From positions 1 to 64,000 of the forward strand of contig CAZFBA010000010.1 of the NCBI GenBank assembly GCA_964517135.1: DNA of 64,000 nucleotides, written 5' to 3'. The DNA is from CAZFBA01 sp964517135. Its GTDB lineage: Bacteria > Cyanobacteriota > Vampirovibrionia > JBFMGH01. The notes beneath the pieces are model-generated. The model worked only from the letters and a program-made list of their open reading frames with translations, had not been told where the DNA came from and searched no databases. A program made the position numbers and the translations under genes. Numbering within the stretch: the first letter of the stretch is position 1; each line of letters begins with the position of its first letter. Shown one piece after another: positions 37,300 to 46,932 of the stretch.

Positions 37300-38814
37300 T
37301 TATTTTTTTTCAATTTTTTCAAGTAAAATATTGCCCAGCTTTGTTATGTTGCCAGCTCCCAGAGTTAAAACAAGGTCGCTGGGTTTAATTTGATCTTTGA
37401 TATTTTCAGCAACCTGTTCTATTGGGCCACTTATATAGTGTACATCGTTATGTTCCATGCATTTAGAAAGCTTTTCAGAGTTGATATCTTTAATAGGCTT
37501 TTCGTTAGCTGAATAGACATCACAAATATAAACTACATCTGCATTTTTAAAGCATTTTCTAAAATCATCCCAGAAACAAGAAAGTCTTGTATATCTGTGA
37601 GGCTGGAAAACAGCTACAACTCTTCCGCCACCTTCTTTTTTGACTATCTGTTTTGCAGTAAGCAGAGTTGCTGATATTTCTGTTGGATGATGGGCGTAAT
37701 CATCAACGATTTTAGCGTTATTGATCTCACCGATAATTTGAAATCGCCTTCTCATGCCTGAAAATTTGCTAATACCATTGAGGACTTTTTCCAGCCCGAG
37801 CCCTGCTTCGATTCCTACAGCAATAGCTGACAGGGTATTAGAGATGTTATGTTTACCGGGTATTATAATTTCGATCTCTCCAAACAGGTCATTATCGTAT
37901 AATACTTTAAAGCTGCTTTTAAAACCTTCTGTTTTAATGTCTATAGCCTTGAATTTAGCTTTATTAAAATGAGGTGAGTCTTCTTCTATGCTGTATGTAA
38001 GAATCTTTGATGATTTTTCTGGCAGTTTTTCAAGTAGTTTTCTGTTACCTTCAGAGTCAAGATTAATGATTACAGTAGCATCACCGGGAAGATTATTGAT
38101 ATACTTTTCAAATGTATCAAATAGCTGATCCATGCCACCTATATAGTGGTCAGAATGGTCAAGTTCAAGATTTGTTATGACTGTAATATCTGGTTTGTAA
38201 AGTGTAATGGTACCATCACTTTCGTCTAGTTCAGCTATAAAATATGTTCCAGCCCCGAGTTTAGAGTTTGTGTTGAGTACTGGCATTTGACCACCAACAA
38301 CAATAGTTGGTTTCATTCCTGCATACTCAAACATAAGACCTACCATGCCTGAGGTCGTTGTTTTGCCGTGTGTTCCAGTAATACCAATACTTACTTGATT
38401 AGTTAGCTCACTAATATTACCTGAAACGATCAGAGAAAGCATTTGTGCCCTGTGAACGATAGGTATATTATTTCTCTTGGCGGCTATTATTTCCGGGTTA
38501 TCTCCAGAGATTGCAGAACTGACTACAATCAATCCGGCATCATTAATATTGTCTTCATGATGTCCAACAAAGACGGTTGCACCCCTTTCAGCCATTGAAA
38601 ACAGAGTTGGGCTGTCTTTAATATCCGATCCAGATATCTTATAGTTTAATTCTGATAATATTTTAGCGATACCGCTCATACCAATACCACCCATACCAAT
38701 AAAATGTATGGATTTATTTTTGTTGTGCCTTAATACACAATCGGGCAGAGAAATTGGTTCTGCTTTTCTGATGTCATAAGTTAAATAATCCAGTTTATTA
38801 TCTATTTTACTCAA
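37300..38814 (-). CDS. murC: UDP-N-acetylmuramate--L-alanine ligase MurC
   Basis: A 504-residue Mur ligase that adds L-Ala to UDP-MurNAc. The N-terminal Rossmann part has HFIGMGGIGMSGIAKIL; the central ATPase has GITGTHGKTTTSGM; then ELDESDGT, NLELDHSDHY and DDYAHHPTEI follow in the expected order. The start is TTG at 38814 with AGAGG upstream. About 30 extra N-terminal residues precede the Rossmann motif. It leads the mur-ddl-ftsQ operon. Confidence 0.94.
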   Translation of the reverse strand: MSKIDNKLDYLTYDIRKAEPISLPDCVLRHNKNKSIHFIGMGGIGMSGIAKILSELNYKISGSDIKDSPTLFSMAERGATVFVGHHEDNINDAGLIVVSSAISGDNPEIIAAKRNNIPIVHRAQMLSLIVSGNISELTNQVSIGITGTHGKTTTSGMVGLMFEYAGMKPTIVVGGQMPVLNTNSKLGAGTYFIAELDESDGTITLYKPDITVITNLELDHSDHYIGGMDQLFDTFEKYINNLPGDATVIINLDSEGNRKLLEKLPEKSSKILTYSIEEDSPHFNKAKFKAIDIKTEGFKSSFKVLYDNDLFGEIEIIIPGKHNISNTLSAIAVGIEAGLGLEKVLNGISKFSGMRRRFQIIGEINNAKIVDDYAHHPTEISATLLTAKQIVKKEGGGRVVAVFQPHRYTRLSCFWDDFRKCFKNADVVYICDVYSANEKPIKDINSEKLSKCMEHNDVHYISGPIEQVAENIKDQIKPSDLVLTLGAGNITKLGNILLEKIEKK

Positions 38815-39200
38815 GGCCTTTATACCTCTTTAACCCTAAATATAGTCTATTACAACATATTTAATCTTATCTTATAGCAGCCAAAAAGCAAATTACCTGA
38901 CGAAAAAAAACTCGGGTCAAGCTTTTAAAACTGGTCAAAAACCACGGGCTTATATTAACGAATTTGTTGAGTAAAGTAAATTTTCAACACCTGCAAATTT
39001 TTTTTAACTGAAAGATAAAAACGTTAAATATTTATTACATTTATTCATTGAACTTCAAATTTGTTCACAATTGAAATTAAAGCTGACATAAATTTATTTT
39101 CTTTATGAAAGCCTGACAGCTGATATTTTTGATAGCAAATTATTATTAACAAAGGTTCTACGCATTATTGATAGCAGTTATATTTATTAATAATAGCAAC
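38815..39200. other. Intergenic region upstream of murC, no gene seen
   Basis: A/T-rich DNA of about 385 bp between hisS and murC, both on the minus strand. It should contain the murC promoter and the hisS 3' end. GGTCAA occurs twice near 38920-38940, but no stem-loop, ORF or repeat copy is convincing. Confidence 0.4.
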
Positions 39201-40445
39201 TCAACGATTATGAAGTATGCAGGCTATTGTATCTTCTATGCTGTAGATATATTGATCACCTGTAGAAAGTTTCTTAACAGTATAGTAACCCTTTTCAATT
39301 TCTTCAGACCCAAGTATTATAGCATATGTAGCATTTAATTTATTTGCCTTATCAAGCTGCTTGCTAAATTTAGATTTACTAAAGTTAAGATCCGTTTTTA
39401 TGCCAGCATTACGAAGCCTGTCTGCAAGTACAACAGCATCATTATAATTATCTGAAACAATATAAGCATCAATTTGTTTTTCTACTGTAGTATTAATCAA
39501 AGATATAAGCCTTTCCATACCCAGTGCCCATCCAACACCCGGCGTAGAAGGTCCACCTAGAAGCTTAACCAGACCATCATAACGTCCACCACCGCATACT
39601 GCATTCTGTGCCCCCAGGGCATAAGAAGTAATCTCAAATACAGGACCATTGTAATAATCAAGACCACGTACTAGTTTACTGTTAAACTGATAGCTTACAT
39701 TTGCTTTTTCAAGTATTTCTATCAGGTTATTGTAGTTTGTCTTACAGGTATCACATATAAATTCCTGATTTATTATTGAATTAACAGGCTCTTCAGAATA
39801 TATATTCTGGCAGGTTACAATTTTACAATCAAGTAGCCTCAATGGGTTTTTAAAATATCTGATCTGACAGTCTTCACAGAGGTTATAAAGTCTATCTTTT
39901 AATGAATCTTTAATTTTTTCCTTATATATTGTACGGCATTCAGGGCAACCGATATTATTTAAATGCAGGGTTAAACCTGGCAGGCGAAGCTTTTTGAAAA
40001 GCTGAAGAGCAACAAGGATAACTTCAGCATCAGCCGCAGCCCCTGCAACCCCGAAAAGTTCAATACCTAGCTGGTGAAATTGCCTTTGTCTTCCGGATTG
40101 AGGCCTTTCATATCTAAACATAGGGCCTTTATACCAGAACTTTTGAGGTAACGGGCGCTTAAAGTATCCGTTTTGGATGTAGGCTCTTACTACTCCTGCC
40201 GTATTTTCAGGTCGTAGCGTAAGGCTTTTATCACCTTTTTCAAAGGTATACATTTCTTTGTTGACGATATCAGTTGTTTCTCCTACGCCTCTGGCAAAGA
40301 CTTCTGTGTATTCAAAGGCGGGTGTACGTATTTCCTCAAAATTACCCAGCTCAAATGTCTTTTGTGCTACTTCTTCAACAGATTGCCAGAGTTTTACTTC
40401 TTCAAAAGCTATATCTTTAGTTCCCCTTGGGGTTTGTAGTTTCAT
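39201..40445 (-). CDS. hisS: Histidyl-tRNA synthetase
   Basis: A 414-residue class II synthetase. Motif 1 lies near RTPAFEYTEVFARGVGETTD, motif 2 is FRYERPQSGRQRQFHQLG, the histidine-specific loop is LVRGLDYYNGPVFEI, and motif 3 is GVGWALGMERL. A Cys-rich stretch in the insertion domain (CPEC, CEDC, CKIVTC, CDTC) is known from many bacterial HisRS. The C-terminal anticodon-binding domain is complete. GGAGG precedes ATG. It follows rph by 12 bp. Confidence 0.95.
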   Translation of the reverse strand: MKLQTPRGTKDIAFEEVKLWQSVEEVAQKTFELGNFEEIRTPAFEYTEVFARGVGETTDIVNKEMYTFEKGDKSLTLRPENTAGVVRAYIQNGYFKRPLPQKFWYKGPMFRYERPQSGRQRQFHQLGIELFGVAGAAADAEVILVALQLFKKLRLPGLTLHLNNIGCPECRTIYKEKIKDSLKDRLYNLCEDCQIRYFKNPLRLLDCKIVTCQNIYSEEPVNSIINQEFICDTCKTNYNNLIEILEKANVSYQFNSKLVRGLDYYNGPVFEITSYALGAQNAVCGGGRYDGLVKLLGGPSTPGVGWALGMERLISLINTTVEKQIDAYIVSDNYNDAVVLADRLRNAGIKTDLNFSKSKFSKQLDKANKLNATYAIILGSEEIEKGYYTVKKLSTGDQYIYSIEDTIACILHNR

Positions 40446-40457
40446 TATATGCCTCCA

Positions 40458-41177
40458 TTAAGAGAAAAGAGTTTTTTTTTGTATCTCGACAATTTCTTTA
40501 ATGCCTTTTTGACCGAGTTGAAGCAGGCTAAACATTGTTATATCATTAATAGGTTCGCCTTCAGATGTAAGTTGAAACTCAATAATTTTACCTGATTCTG
40601 TCATTACAATGTTAGAATCAACATCAGCAGATGAATCTTCATTATAATCCAGGTCAAGCAGTTCTTCTCCTTTAACTATGCCTGCACTGATAGCAGCTAC
40701 ATGTTCTTTAACAGGTATTTTAGGTATAAAATTATTTTCATATAACTTTGTCAGAGCTGACATCATTGCTACAAACCCACCATTAATACATGTAGTACGG
40801 GTTCCTCCGTCGGCCTGTATTACATCACAATCAATAGTGATGGTTCTTTCTCCTAAATCATTGAGGTCTATTGCTGCTCTAAGAGAACGTCCAATTAGGC
40901 GTTGAATTTCCATTGTACGGCCTGAGATTTTTAGTTGTCTTTCACGTTGAGATCTTTCCTGAGTGGCACCTGGTAGCATTGAATACTCTGCTGTAACCCA
41001 TCCGCTGCCGGTTTCAGCTAAAAAACGTGGTACTCTACTTTCCACAAAAGCAGTAACAATAACTTTTGTTTCCCCACATTCTGCCAGCACTGAGCCATGG
41101 GCATATTTAGTATAGTTACACGTGAATTTTACAGGTCTTAGCTGGTCTGGTTGTCGGTTGTATGAACGTTCAAGCAT
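40458..41177 (-). CDS. rph: Ribonuclease PH
   Basis: A 239-residue phosphorolytic 3'-5' exoribonuclease that trims tRNA 3' ends. Motifs include RPDQLRPVKFTCNYTKYAHGS-like N-terminus, EYSMLPGAT, SGRTMEIQRLIGRSLRAAID, and the phosphate/metal region TIDCDVIQADGGTRTTCINGG. Length is typical. It forms a two-gene operon with hisS. Confidence 0.95.
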   Translation of the reverse strand: MLERSYNRQPDQLRPVKFTCNYTKYAHGSVLAECGETKVIVTAFVESRVPRFLAETGSGWVTAEYSMLPGATQERSQRERQLKISGRTMEIQRLIGRSLRAAIDLNDLGERTITIDCDVIQADGGTRTTCINGGFVAMMSALTKLYENNFIPKIPVKEHVAAISAGIVKGEELLDLDYNEDSSADVDSNIVMTESGKIIEFQLTSEGEPINDITMFSLLQLGQKGIKEIVEIQKKTLFS

Positions 41178-41460
41178 ATTTCACCTTTTATCTAAATGAC
41201 AATCTTTATAATATAATGTTTATCATTCAATATACCTGAAAAATTGATTGATTGATAAAAAAAATCAGTACTCTACTGGTGTATATCTCTCTAATAGTCT
41301 TATATAAAGCGGGTTTAGATTTTTTATTGAATTTTAAGTTTTATAAAATTCTATATCAAAACTGTTTATTTGAGCTATTTTAGAGTAAAATATGTGAGAG
41401 TAGTTGCTGTATAGCTAAAACTCAAGTTGAATTCGTTGAAATACCTGTAGAGATAGTTTA

Positions 41461-41931
41461 ATGACTATAAATAAATCAGAAAAAGTATCTATATTTGTTT
41501 ATGGAACCCTTAAGCCCGGGGAAGATAACTATATTCCCTACTGTAAAGATCGATATAGTCAAGTATTTAATGCCAAAGTAAAGGGTGAAATCTATGATCT
41601 GCCGATGGGATACCCTGCAATGGTTGAAAGTGATGAGTGGGCCCGGGGGGTATTATATGAATTTACTGATATTAGTGTACTTTATGATATTGATAGTCTT
41701 GAAGGTTATGATCCATCTTTATCAGAAGATCAAAATTTGTATAAAAGAAAAATGGTAGAGGTATTTGGAGAAAATAAAAAGTTTTTATGTTTTGCCTGGG
41801 CTTATTACATGAATAAGGAAAGGGTTATCAGGCTTGGAGGCCATAAGGTTAATGATGGTTGCTGGCATTCTAAAACTAGATTTCAGCCAGATTGCCACCA
41901 TGAGTTAATTAAAAAATTGCGGGCAATCTAG
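41461..41931 (+). CDS. Gamma-glutamylcyclotransferase-fold protein
   Basis: A 156-residue protein of the GGCT/AIG2-like superfamily. The nucleotide-like loop VYGTLKPGEDNY (13-24), GEIYDLPMGYPAMV and SLEGYDPS mark the fold. Family members cyclise gamma-glutamyl amines to 5-oxoproline, but this bacterial branch is mostly uncharacterised. It stands alone on the plus strand, ending 2 bp from the converging pgpH gene. The 283-bp region upstream is A/T-rich, with no defined promoter. Confidence 0.78.
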   Translation: MTINKSEKVSIFVYGTLKPGEDNYIPYCKDRYSQVFNAKVKGEIYDLPMGYPAMVESDEWARGVLYEFTDISVLYDIDSLEGYDPSLSEDQNLYKRKMVEVFGENKKFLCFAWAYYMNKERVIRLGGHKVNDGCWHSKTRFQPDCHHELIKKLRAI

Positions 41932-41933
41932 GT

Positions 41934-44489
41934 TTATTTTTTCATTGAAGGGTATTCAATCCTGTTGTGGTAGAATTCAAGAACAACATAGGTAAAAGCT
42001 TCAATAATAATAGCAATTTCATCGGTTGTTAGTCCAGATTCATTAAGCTGGCCATCATTAATCTTTGTAGAAACAATGTCTTTTATTTTAGACTTAATGT
42101 TTTCTCTGTTTTTTTCTTTTATAGTTCTTACAGCAGCTTCTGAAGAGTCTGCAAGCATAACGATAGCAGTTTCTTTAGACTGTGGTTTAGGTCCAAAATA
42201 TCTATAATCTTTTTCATTGACTTCATTATTGTTTTTTGCTTGCTGTTTTGCTTTGTAATAAAAGTATGTAACAAGGCTTGTGCCGTGATGCTCTGTAATA
42301 AAAGGCATCAAAGGTGGTGGAACCTTATTTTTTTTAGCTATAGTAATTCCTGCACGGGCGTGAGAGATGATAATCTTTGCACTCTTTTTGGGATCATTTA
42401 ATGTATCGTGCGGGTTTATCTGGTCGAGTTGGTTTTCTATGAAATATTCTGGCTTAAGCATTTTGCCGAGATCATGATAGTAAGACCCAACTCTTGTAAG
42501 TGTTGAATCAAGGTTCAGTTTTCTTGCTGCATATTCTGAAAGGGCTGCTACTGCAATACTATGCTGAAATGTGCCGGGAGCTTTTTCTTCCATTTCTCGT
42601 AATACAGGCTGGTTAAAATCTCCCAGTTCTGTCAGTCGTGAATAAGTTATGAGGCCAAATACTTCTTCTATAAGTGGCAATATAGCCAGAATGATCATAG
42701 AAAAGCTGAAACCACTCAGCATCCAGTATAATGATTCTACTAATACACTGCTGCTGGATAAGCTTGAAGGTATATTGTGTGTTATATCAGTAATTAAAAA
42801 ACCTATATTGTAGATAATGACCTGAATAAAAGCTATAATTATACCACCTTTTAATATATTAATTCTCTGATTAACTTTTGGCAAAATGAATGCAGCAGCA
42901 ATACTACCTGCAAACAGCGTAAATAAGGTTGTAATGCTTATATCATAAACTCTTAAAAACAGCATAGTAATAAATATTAAAGACACAATAGCTATTCTCA
43001 GGTTTACAAACATTGCAATGACAGCACTAAATACGGCAAGTGGTATGAATTTTGAGTTATAGATGGTTAAAATGTCAGAAATCAGTATTGTTGATAATAA
43101 CAAAATACTTATTAACCAGAGATATGTTGAAGAAGTAAATACCTCCTTTTCAAAGGCATAAAGATAAAGAATATATATAAAAGATACGAATGTCACCAGG
43201 CTAAAGATTTCATATACACCATCCCAGTAAATTTGTTTATCCAGTACCCCTGCAGCATTAAGCAGTTTCATCTTTTCAGGTGTTATAACCTCATTTTTTT
43301 TAACTAAAAGGGTATTCTTGGTGAATTTAATTTTAACCGGGTCAACTCTTTTAACTGCTTCTTTTCTTAGTTTTTCAAACTCTGCTTTGTCGATAATAAC
43401 ATTAGGAGTTGCAACTTTATTAATTAAAAGAAATACCAGTTCTTTTTGTTCTTGTATCAAACTATCTGGAACATATTTCTGGATAATATCGTCAAGATTG
43501 GCCATATCAAGCTGAGAAATACCCTGTTCAAGCATTTGATCAAAAGTGTTTATTGTGATTTTTTTGGCCACATACCATTCTTCTTCAGAAATACTGCTGA
43601 CAGGCTCTCTTATATCTTCAGGCAAAATAGTATATACAAGCTTATTCAACCTTTTAATGCTCTGAATTTTCTCCAATTGTTTGAATATGTATGCCTGAAT
43701 ATCAATAGCTGACTGAACCTGTGCGCTGTTTGGCTTTATAATTTGGGAGCTAAAAATGTTTTTATTAGTCAGGTTTGTATTCAAATTTTCAAGATAAATT
43801 TGTTCAATTTCTCTTTTAATGCGGGTTTCTTCTGAACTATCTAGCTGTTTTGCAGCATAATAGATGCTCATTTCAGGTTTTAATGCACCTGTAACTATTT
43901 GAGCAATAGCTTTTTTGTTGTTGTGACTTAGTTTATCGGGTACCAGTTTGTAAATAGTATTTTGAAGATCTGTCTTACTGGCATCTGGAGGATAACCACC
44001 GGCAAGAAGACGGGCAAGAACATCTATTGAATTAGCATAAACATCATTTTCCCATGATGATTGCTTCAATGAGAAGATATAATTCTGTATATCTGTAGAT
44101 ATAACCCCTGTATTAAAGAAACTGTCTTCTTTTGTAAGGTTTTTAACATCAGAAACCTTTTGAAGGAGGTTATGAAGGTTATTTCTTTCATTTTGAGTAA
44201 TATCAGGGTTTTTGGTAGGAGCAGGACTAATAGAGCTAATGACCTCATTTATGGCTTTTTGAGTTGCTTTTTCATCGATATAAACAAAATCTTTAGTAGC
44301 GTAAATGTTGCTATTAGCTTTTTGATTAACTTCCAGCACTGGTTTCCATATAAAACGGCTGGCCAGCAAAACTGTCATCAATAAAACTGTTATTAAAAGA
44401 ATAAAAATACGTGATTTAGGCAAAAAATCAGGCTGATTGCTTGATGTTACAAGCTTTTTTGGAAAATCAAATGTGGGCTGGTCGTTCAT
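41934..44489 (-). CDS. pgpH: 7TMR-HD c-di-AMP phosphodiesterase PgpH
   Basis: An 851-residue membrane enzyme that hydrolyses cyclic di-AMP. One N-terminal helix (~27-45) is followed by a ~350-residue extracytoplasmic 7TMR-HDED domain, then seven membrane helices (~415-625), and a cytoplasmic HD domain from ~632. Metal ligands are visible as QHS (His643), HD (672-673), SHARAG and EHHGTS, with LADSSEAAVR near the end. The architecture is the PgpH family's. No diadenylate cyclase gene is nearby. Confidence 0.9.
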   Translation of the reverse strand: MNDQPTFDFPKKLVTSSNQPDFLPKSRIFILLITVLLMTVLLASRFIWKPVLEVNQKANSNIYATKDFVYIDEKATQKAINEVISSISPAPTKNPDITQNERNNLHNLLQKVSDVKNLTKEDSFFNTGVISTDIQNYIFSLKQSSWENDVYANSIDVLARLLAGGYPPDASKTDLQNTIYKLVPDKLSHNNKKAIAQIVTGALKPEMSIYYAAKQLDSSEETRIKREIEQIYLENLNTNLTNKNIFSSQIIKPNSAQVQSAIDIQAYIFKQLEKIQSIKRLNKLVYTILPEDIREPVSSISEEEWYVAKKITINTFDQMLEQGISQLDMANLDDIIQKYVPDSLIQEQKELVFLLINKVATPNVIIDKAEFEKLRKEAVKRVDPVKIKFTKNTLLVKKNEVITPEKMKLLNAAGVLDKQIYWDGVYEIFSLVTFVSFIYILYLYAFEKEVFTSSTYLWLISILLLSTILISDILTIYNSKFIPLAVFSAVIAMFVNLRIAIVSLIFITMLFLRVYDISITTLFTLFAGSIAAAFILPKVNQRINILKGGIIIAFIQVIIYNIGFLITDITHNIPSSLSSSSVLVESLYWMLSGFSFSMIILAILPLIEEVFGLITYSRLTELGDFNQPVLREMEEKAPGTFQHSIAVAALSEYAARKLNLDSTLTRVGSYYHDLGKMLKPEYFIENQLDQINPHDTLNDPKKSAKIIISHARAGITIAKKNKVPPPLMPFITEHHGTSLVTYFYYKAKQQAKNNNEVNEKDYRYFGPKPQSKETAIVMLADSSEAAVRTIKEKNRENIKSKIKDIVSTKINDGQLNESGLTTDEIAIIIEAFTYVVLEFYHNRIEYPSMKK

Positions 44490-44805
44490 TTATTTCGTAA
44501 TAATTCCTGATGATGTTTGTTACATGAATTATCATTATACAAAAGAGAAATCGTTTACAAAATTTATAATTTATTTTTTTCATTAATTACTAATATACTG
44601 ACATTTTTAATGCTAAATGACAAATGTTCCAGATATTTGAATAAAGCAAAAAAACCTTATGTCAATGATATCAAGCTGTCAAAAGTTGAATAAGACCTGT
44701 ATTCAAAATCTTCAGCAAAACACCCAAAGAGGTTTTTGACGATGAGTTAAAGCGTTATGCTTAATGATTGATAACGGTATAAACTCATTATCCTTTACTA
44801 CAAGA
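44490..44805. other. Intergenic region, no gene seen
   Basis: Roughly 316 bp of A/T-rich DNA between the pgpH start and the amidase stop. A weak short hairpin (CGTTAT...ATAACG near 44750-44775) may mark the amidase 3' end. I see nothing else. Confidence 0.35.
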
Positions 44806-46626
44806 CTAACGTGTATTTAAAAAGAAATCATGTAGTCCGTCAAGAATTGCCTTTGCTGATTTTTCCTGAAAATCAGGATCTTTCAGCAGTAAATATTCCT
44901 GCGGGTTGATCATAAAAGCAACTTCTATAAGAACACTTGGCATACGGTGTTCACGGGGCAGTGCCAGGTTATCGTAATAAAGACCAAAATCAGGAAGTTT
45001 AAGCTGGGTTAAAAGTTGTTTATGAACACTTCTTGCCAGTTCCATTGCCATAGGGTGATAGTAATAACAGCTGCTACCGTGTTCAATATTAGGATCACGC
45101 CCGTCAGGTATAGCATTATTATGAATCGATAAGAATATATCAGCTTTTTTACTGGCTGCAAAGTCTGGCCTTTCGTATATACCAAGAGCTACATCACTGT
45201 AACGGGTTAAAACTGGACGTGCTCCTTTATCTTCAAGCATTTTAGCAAGTTTTTTAGACATTTCCAGGTTAATTTGTTTTTCCGGTATACCGCCAGGGCC
45301 AACAGCGCCCTTTTCCCAGCCACCATGACCAGGATCAATAGCAATAACTTTATCTTTCAGAGGGTTTTCAGTATCTACTCTAGGTGGATATTTAATCTGT
45401 ATGATAAGTTTAAGGGTTCCTTTTGCTGCTTCTCCTACATAATAAAGGTCATAACCCCATTGCTGATTTTTCTTAAACAGGATATCAAGAACATAAACAT
45501 TATTAGCAGGCTGACTCCATTTTATTTGATCGAGATACCCATCTTTCATATCATATTTAATTATGTCAGTATCTGCTTTTGCACCATAGAGAGTAATAGA
45601 AAGCTTTGACTGATCAACGGATTGGTCAACCAGAAATGGTATTTTTCTCGTAACAGGTATATGAACAAGGGTTGAATTATAGACATGCTGAAGGTTTATA
45701 GACCTTATTTCAGTAAAAGGTACAGGAGTGCCTGCTGGAAGAAGCTTAACCTGATTGCTGGAAATATAACCCTCAAGGTTTTCAGCCAGTTTAAAACGAT
45801 AATGACCACTTTCAAAGCCTGTTAGATGAAGCCTGGTACCTATAGGTAGAGGTGTAAGGCGGGCATCTCCCGGCCCTGTTCTGACAGTTGCCTTATCTCT
45901 AGTAACCTCAGCTACACGAGGGTTTTTATAGGGCTGCCAGGTAGTTATAGAGGTTTGTGATTGTACTGTCTTTGAAGTTCCGCTGCCATCACTTAAGTGA
46001 ATCTTTAGAGGTGCGTTTTTAAGGTCGTCTTCAGGTTTTACTCTATAGATACCGTTGTAATAGCCTTTTACAGGCACCCCTGGCATGCCGTAAACTTCAC
46101 CAAGAACGAGCTTTTTAACAGTATCAATTTCTGGAGGTAGTTCTGTCATAGCTATTTTAATAGAGTCACTAATTGAAAATGAAGCATTTCTACCGGGAGA
46201 ACCTTTAAACGATACATTAATAATTTCTCCCGGGGAATATATAACCGTACCGTCAGGCTTAATAGTATTGGTGGCAATCTGAAGAGGCCAGGCCGGTAAA
46301 GCTTTCTCAGGGTATGGAGAGGTAATACGGAATGTCTTTTCTTTTACCATACCATCACGGCTTGATCTAAGATTAAAAACATTTGTGCCGGGGCTAAGAG
46401 GAACCATTGTAACAAAGATACCTTCTTTATGAAGGTTTATACGTCTTCCATTGATAGTAAATTGGCTGCCAGGGTTGGTATTTCCGATGAAATAGGTGCT
46501 GGGTGCATCTATCCTGTGAACAGGGTTCGGGTATATGACTGTTATATCCTGCACTGCAAAACCAGGTAGCACTATTAACAAAGATAAAAGAAAGATATAA
46601 ATACCTTTAATCAGCAAACGACACAT
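44806..46626 (-). CDS. N-acetylmuramoyl-L-alanine amidase (Amidase_3, AmiC-like) with SH3 domain
   Basis: A 606-residue exported murein hydrolase. A signal peptide covers ~1-26 (YIFLLSLLIVLPGFA). Beta-rich domains follow, with an SH3b-type wall-binding domain (ATVRTGPGD to GYISSNQVKLL, ~245-295) and an AMIN-like segment (~345-415). The catalytic Amidase_3 domain starts near 427. Zinc ligands are His434 (DPGHGG), Glu449 and His502 (SIHNNA), and Glu568 (IEVAFM) is catalytic. It cleaves the stem peptide from MurNAc, typically at daughter-cell separation. AAAGGAG supports the ATG at 46626. No LytM activator gene is close by. Confidence 0.9.
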   Translation of the reverse strand: MCRLLIKGIYIFLLSLLIVLPGFAVQDITVIYPNPVHRIDAPSTYFIGNTNPGSQFTINGRRINLHKEGIFVTMVPLSPGTNVFNLRSSRDGMVKEKTFRITSPYPEKALPAWPLQIATNTIKPDGTVIYSPGEIINVSFKGSPGRNASFSISDSIKIAMTELPPEIDTVKKLVLGEVYGMPGVPVKGYYNGIYRVKPEDDLKNAPLKIHLSDGSGTSKTVQSQTSITTWQPYKNPRVAEVTRDKATVRTGPGDARLTPLPIGTRLHLTGFESGHYRFKLAENLEGYISSNQVKLLPAGTPVPFTEIRSINLQHVYNSTLVHIPVTRKIPFLVDQSVDQSKLSITLYGAKADTDIIKYDMKDGYLDQIKWSQPANNVYVLDILFKKNQQWGYDLYYVGEAAKGTLKLIIQIKYPPRVDTENPLKDKVIAIDPGHGGWEKGAVGPGGIPEKQINLEMSKKLAKMLEDKGARPVLTRYSDVALGIYERPDFAASKKADIFLSIHNNAIPDGRDPNIEHGSSCYYYHPMAMELARSVHKQLLTQLKLPDFGLYYDNLALPREHRMPSVLIEVAFMINPQEYLLLKDPDFQEKSAKAILDGLHDFFLNTR

Positions 46627-46932
46627 GAAGTACTCCTTTTCTTTTATGCAAAAAAATAATTATGCCTATTTTATGCTACACATGCCTGAATATGAATTTA
46701 TTTTGTGCAAATTTTACGCATAGTTAAGAACGTAATTTACTTTTTTAAATTGATACATAATATAAAAATAGATTCTAGAAATTAGTGTTGGGGGTTAAAA
46801 TCCTTTTAGGGGCTTAAAAAATCGCATGTTAATTGTAGCCTATTTTTTATATAGTTAATATTTGATTTAAAGTAATATCAGTTATCTCGCAGTACTAATA
46901 GGAATCATTATTATTAATAGTTTTTCAGCCTG
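46627..46932. other. Intergenic region with a possible relic of the small repeat
   Basis: About 306 bp without a gene. Near 46750-46790, GATACATAAT, a spacer, and GATTCTAGAAATTAGTGTTG resemble the left terminus of the miniature repeats followed by part of the second element at 55661-55749 (GATTCAAGAAATTAGTGTCG). The match is short, so this may be a decayed copy or chance. Confidence 0.3.
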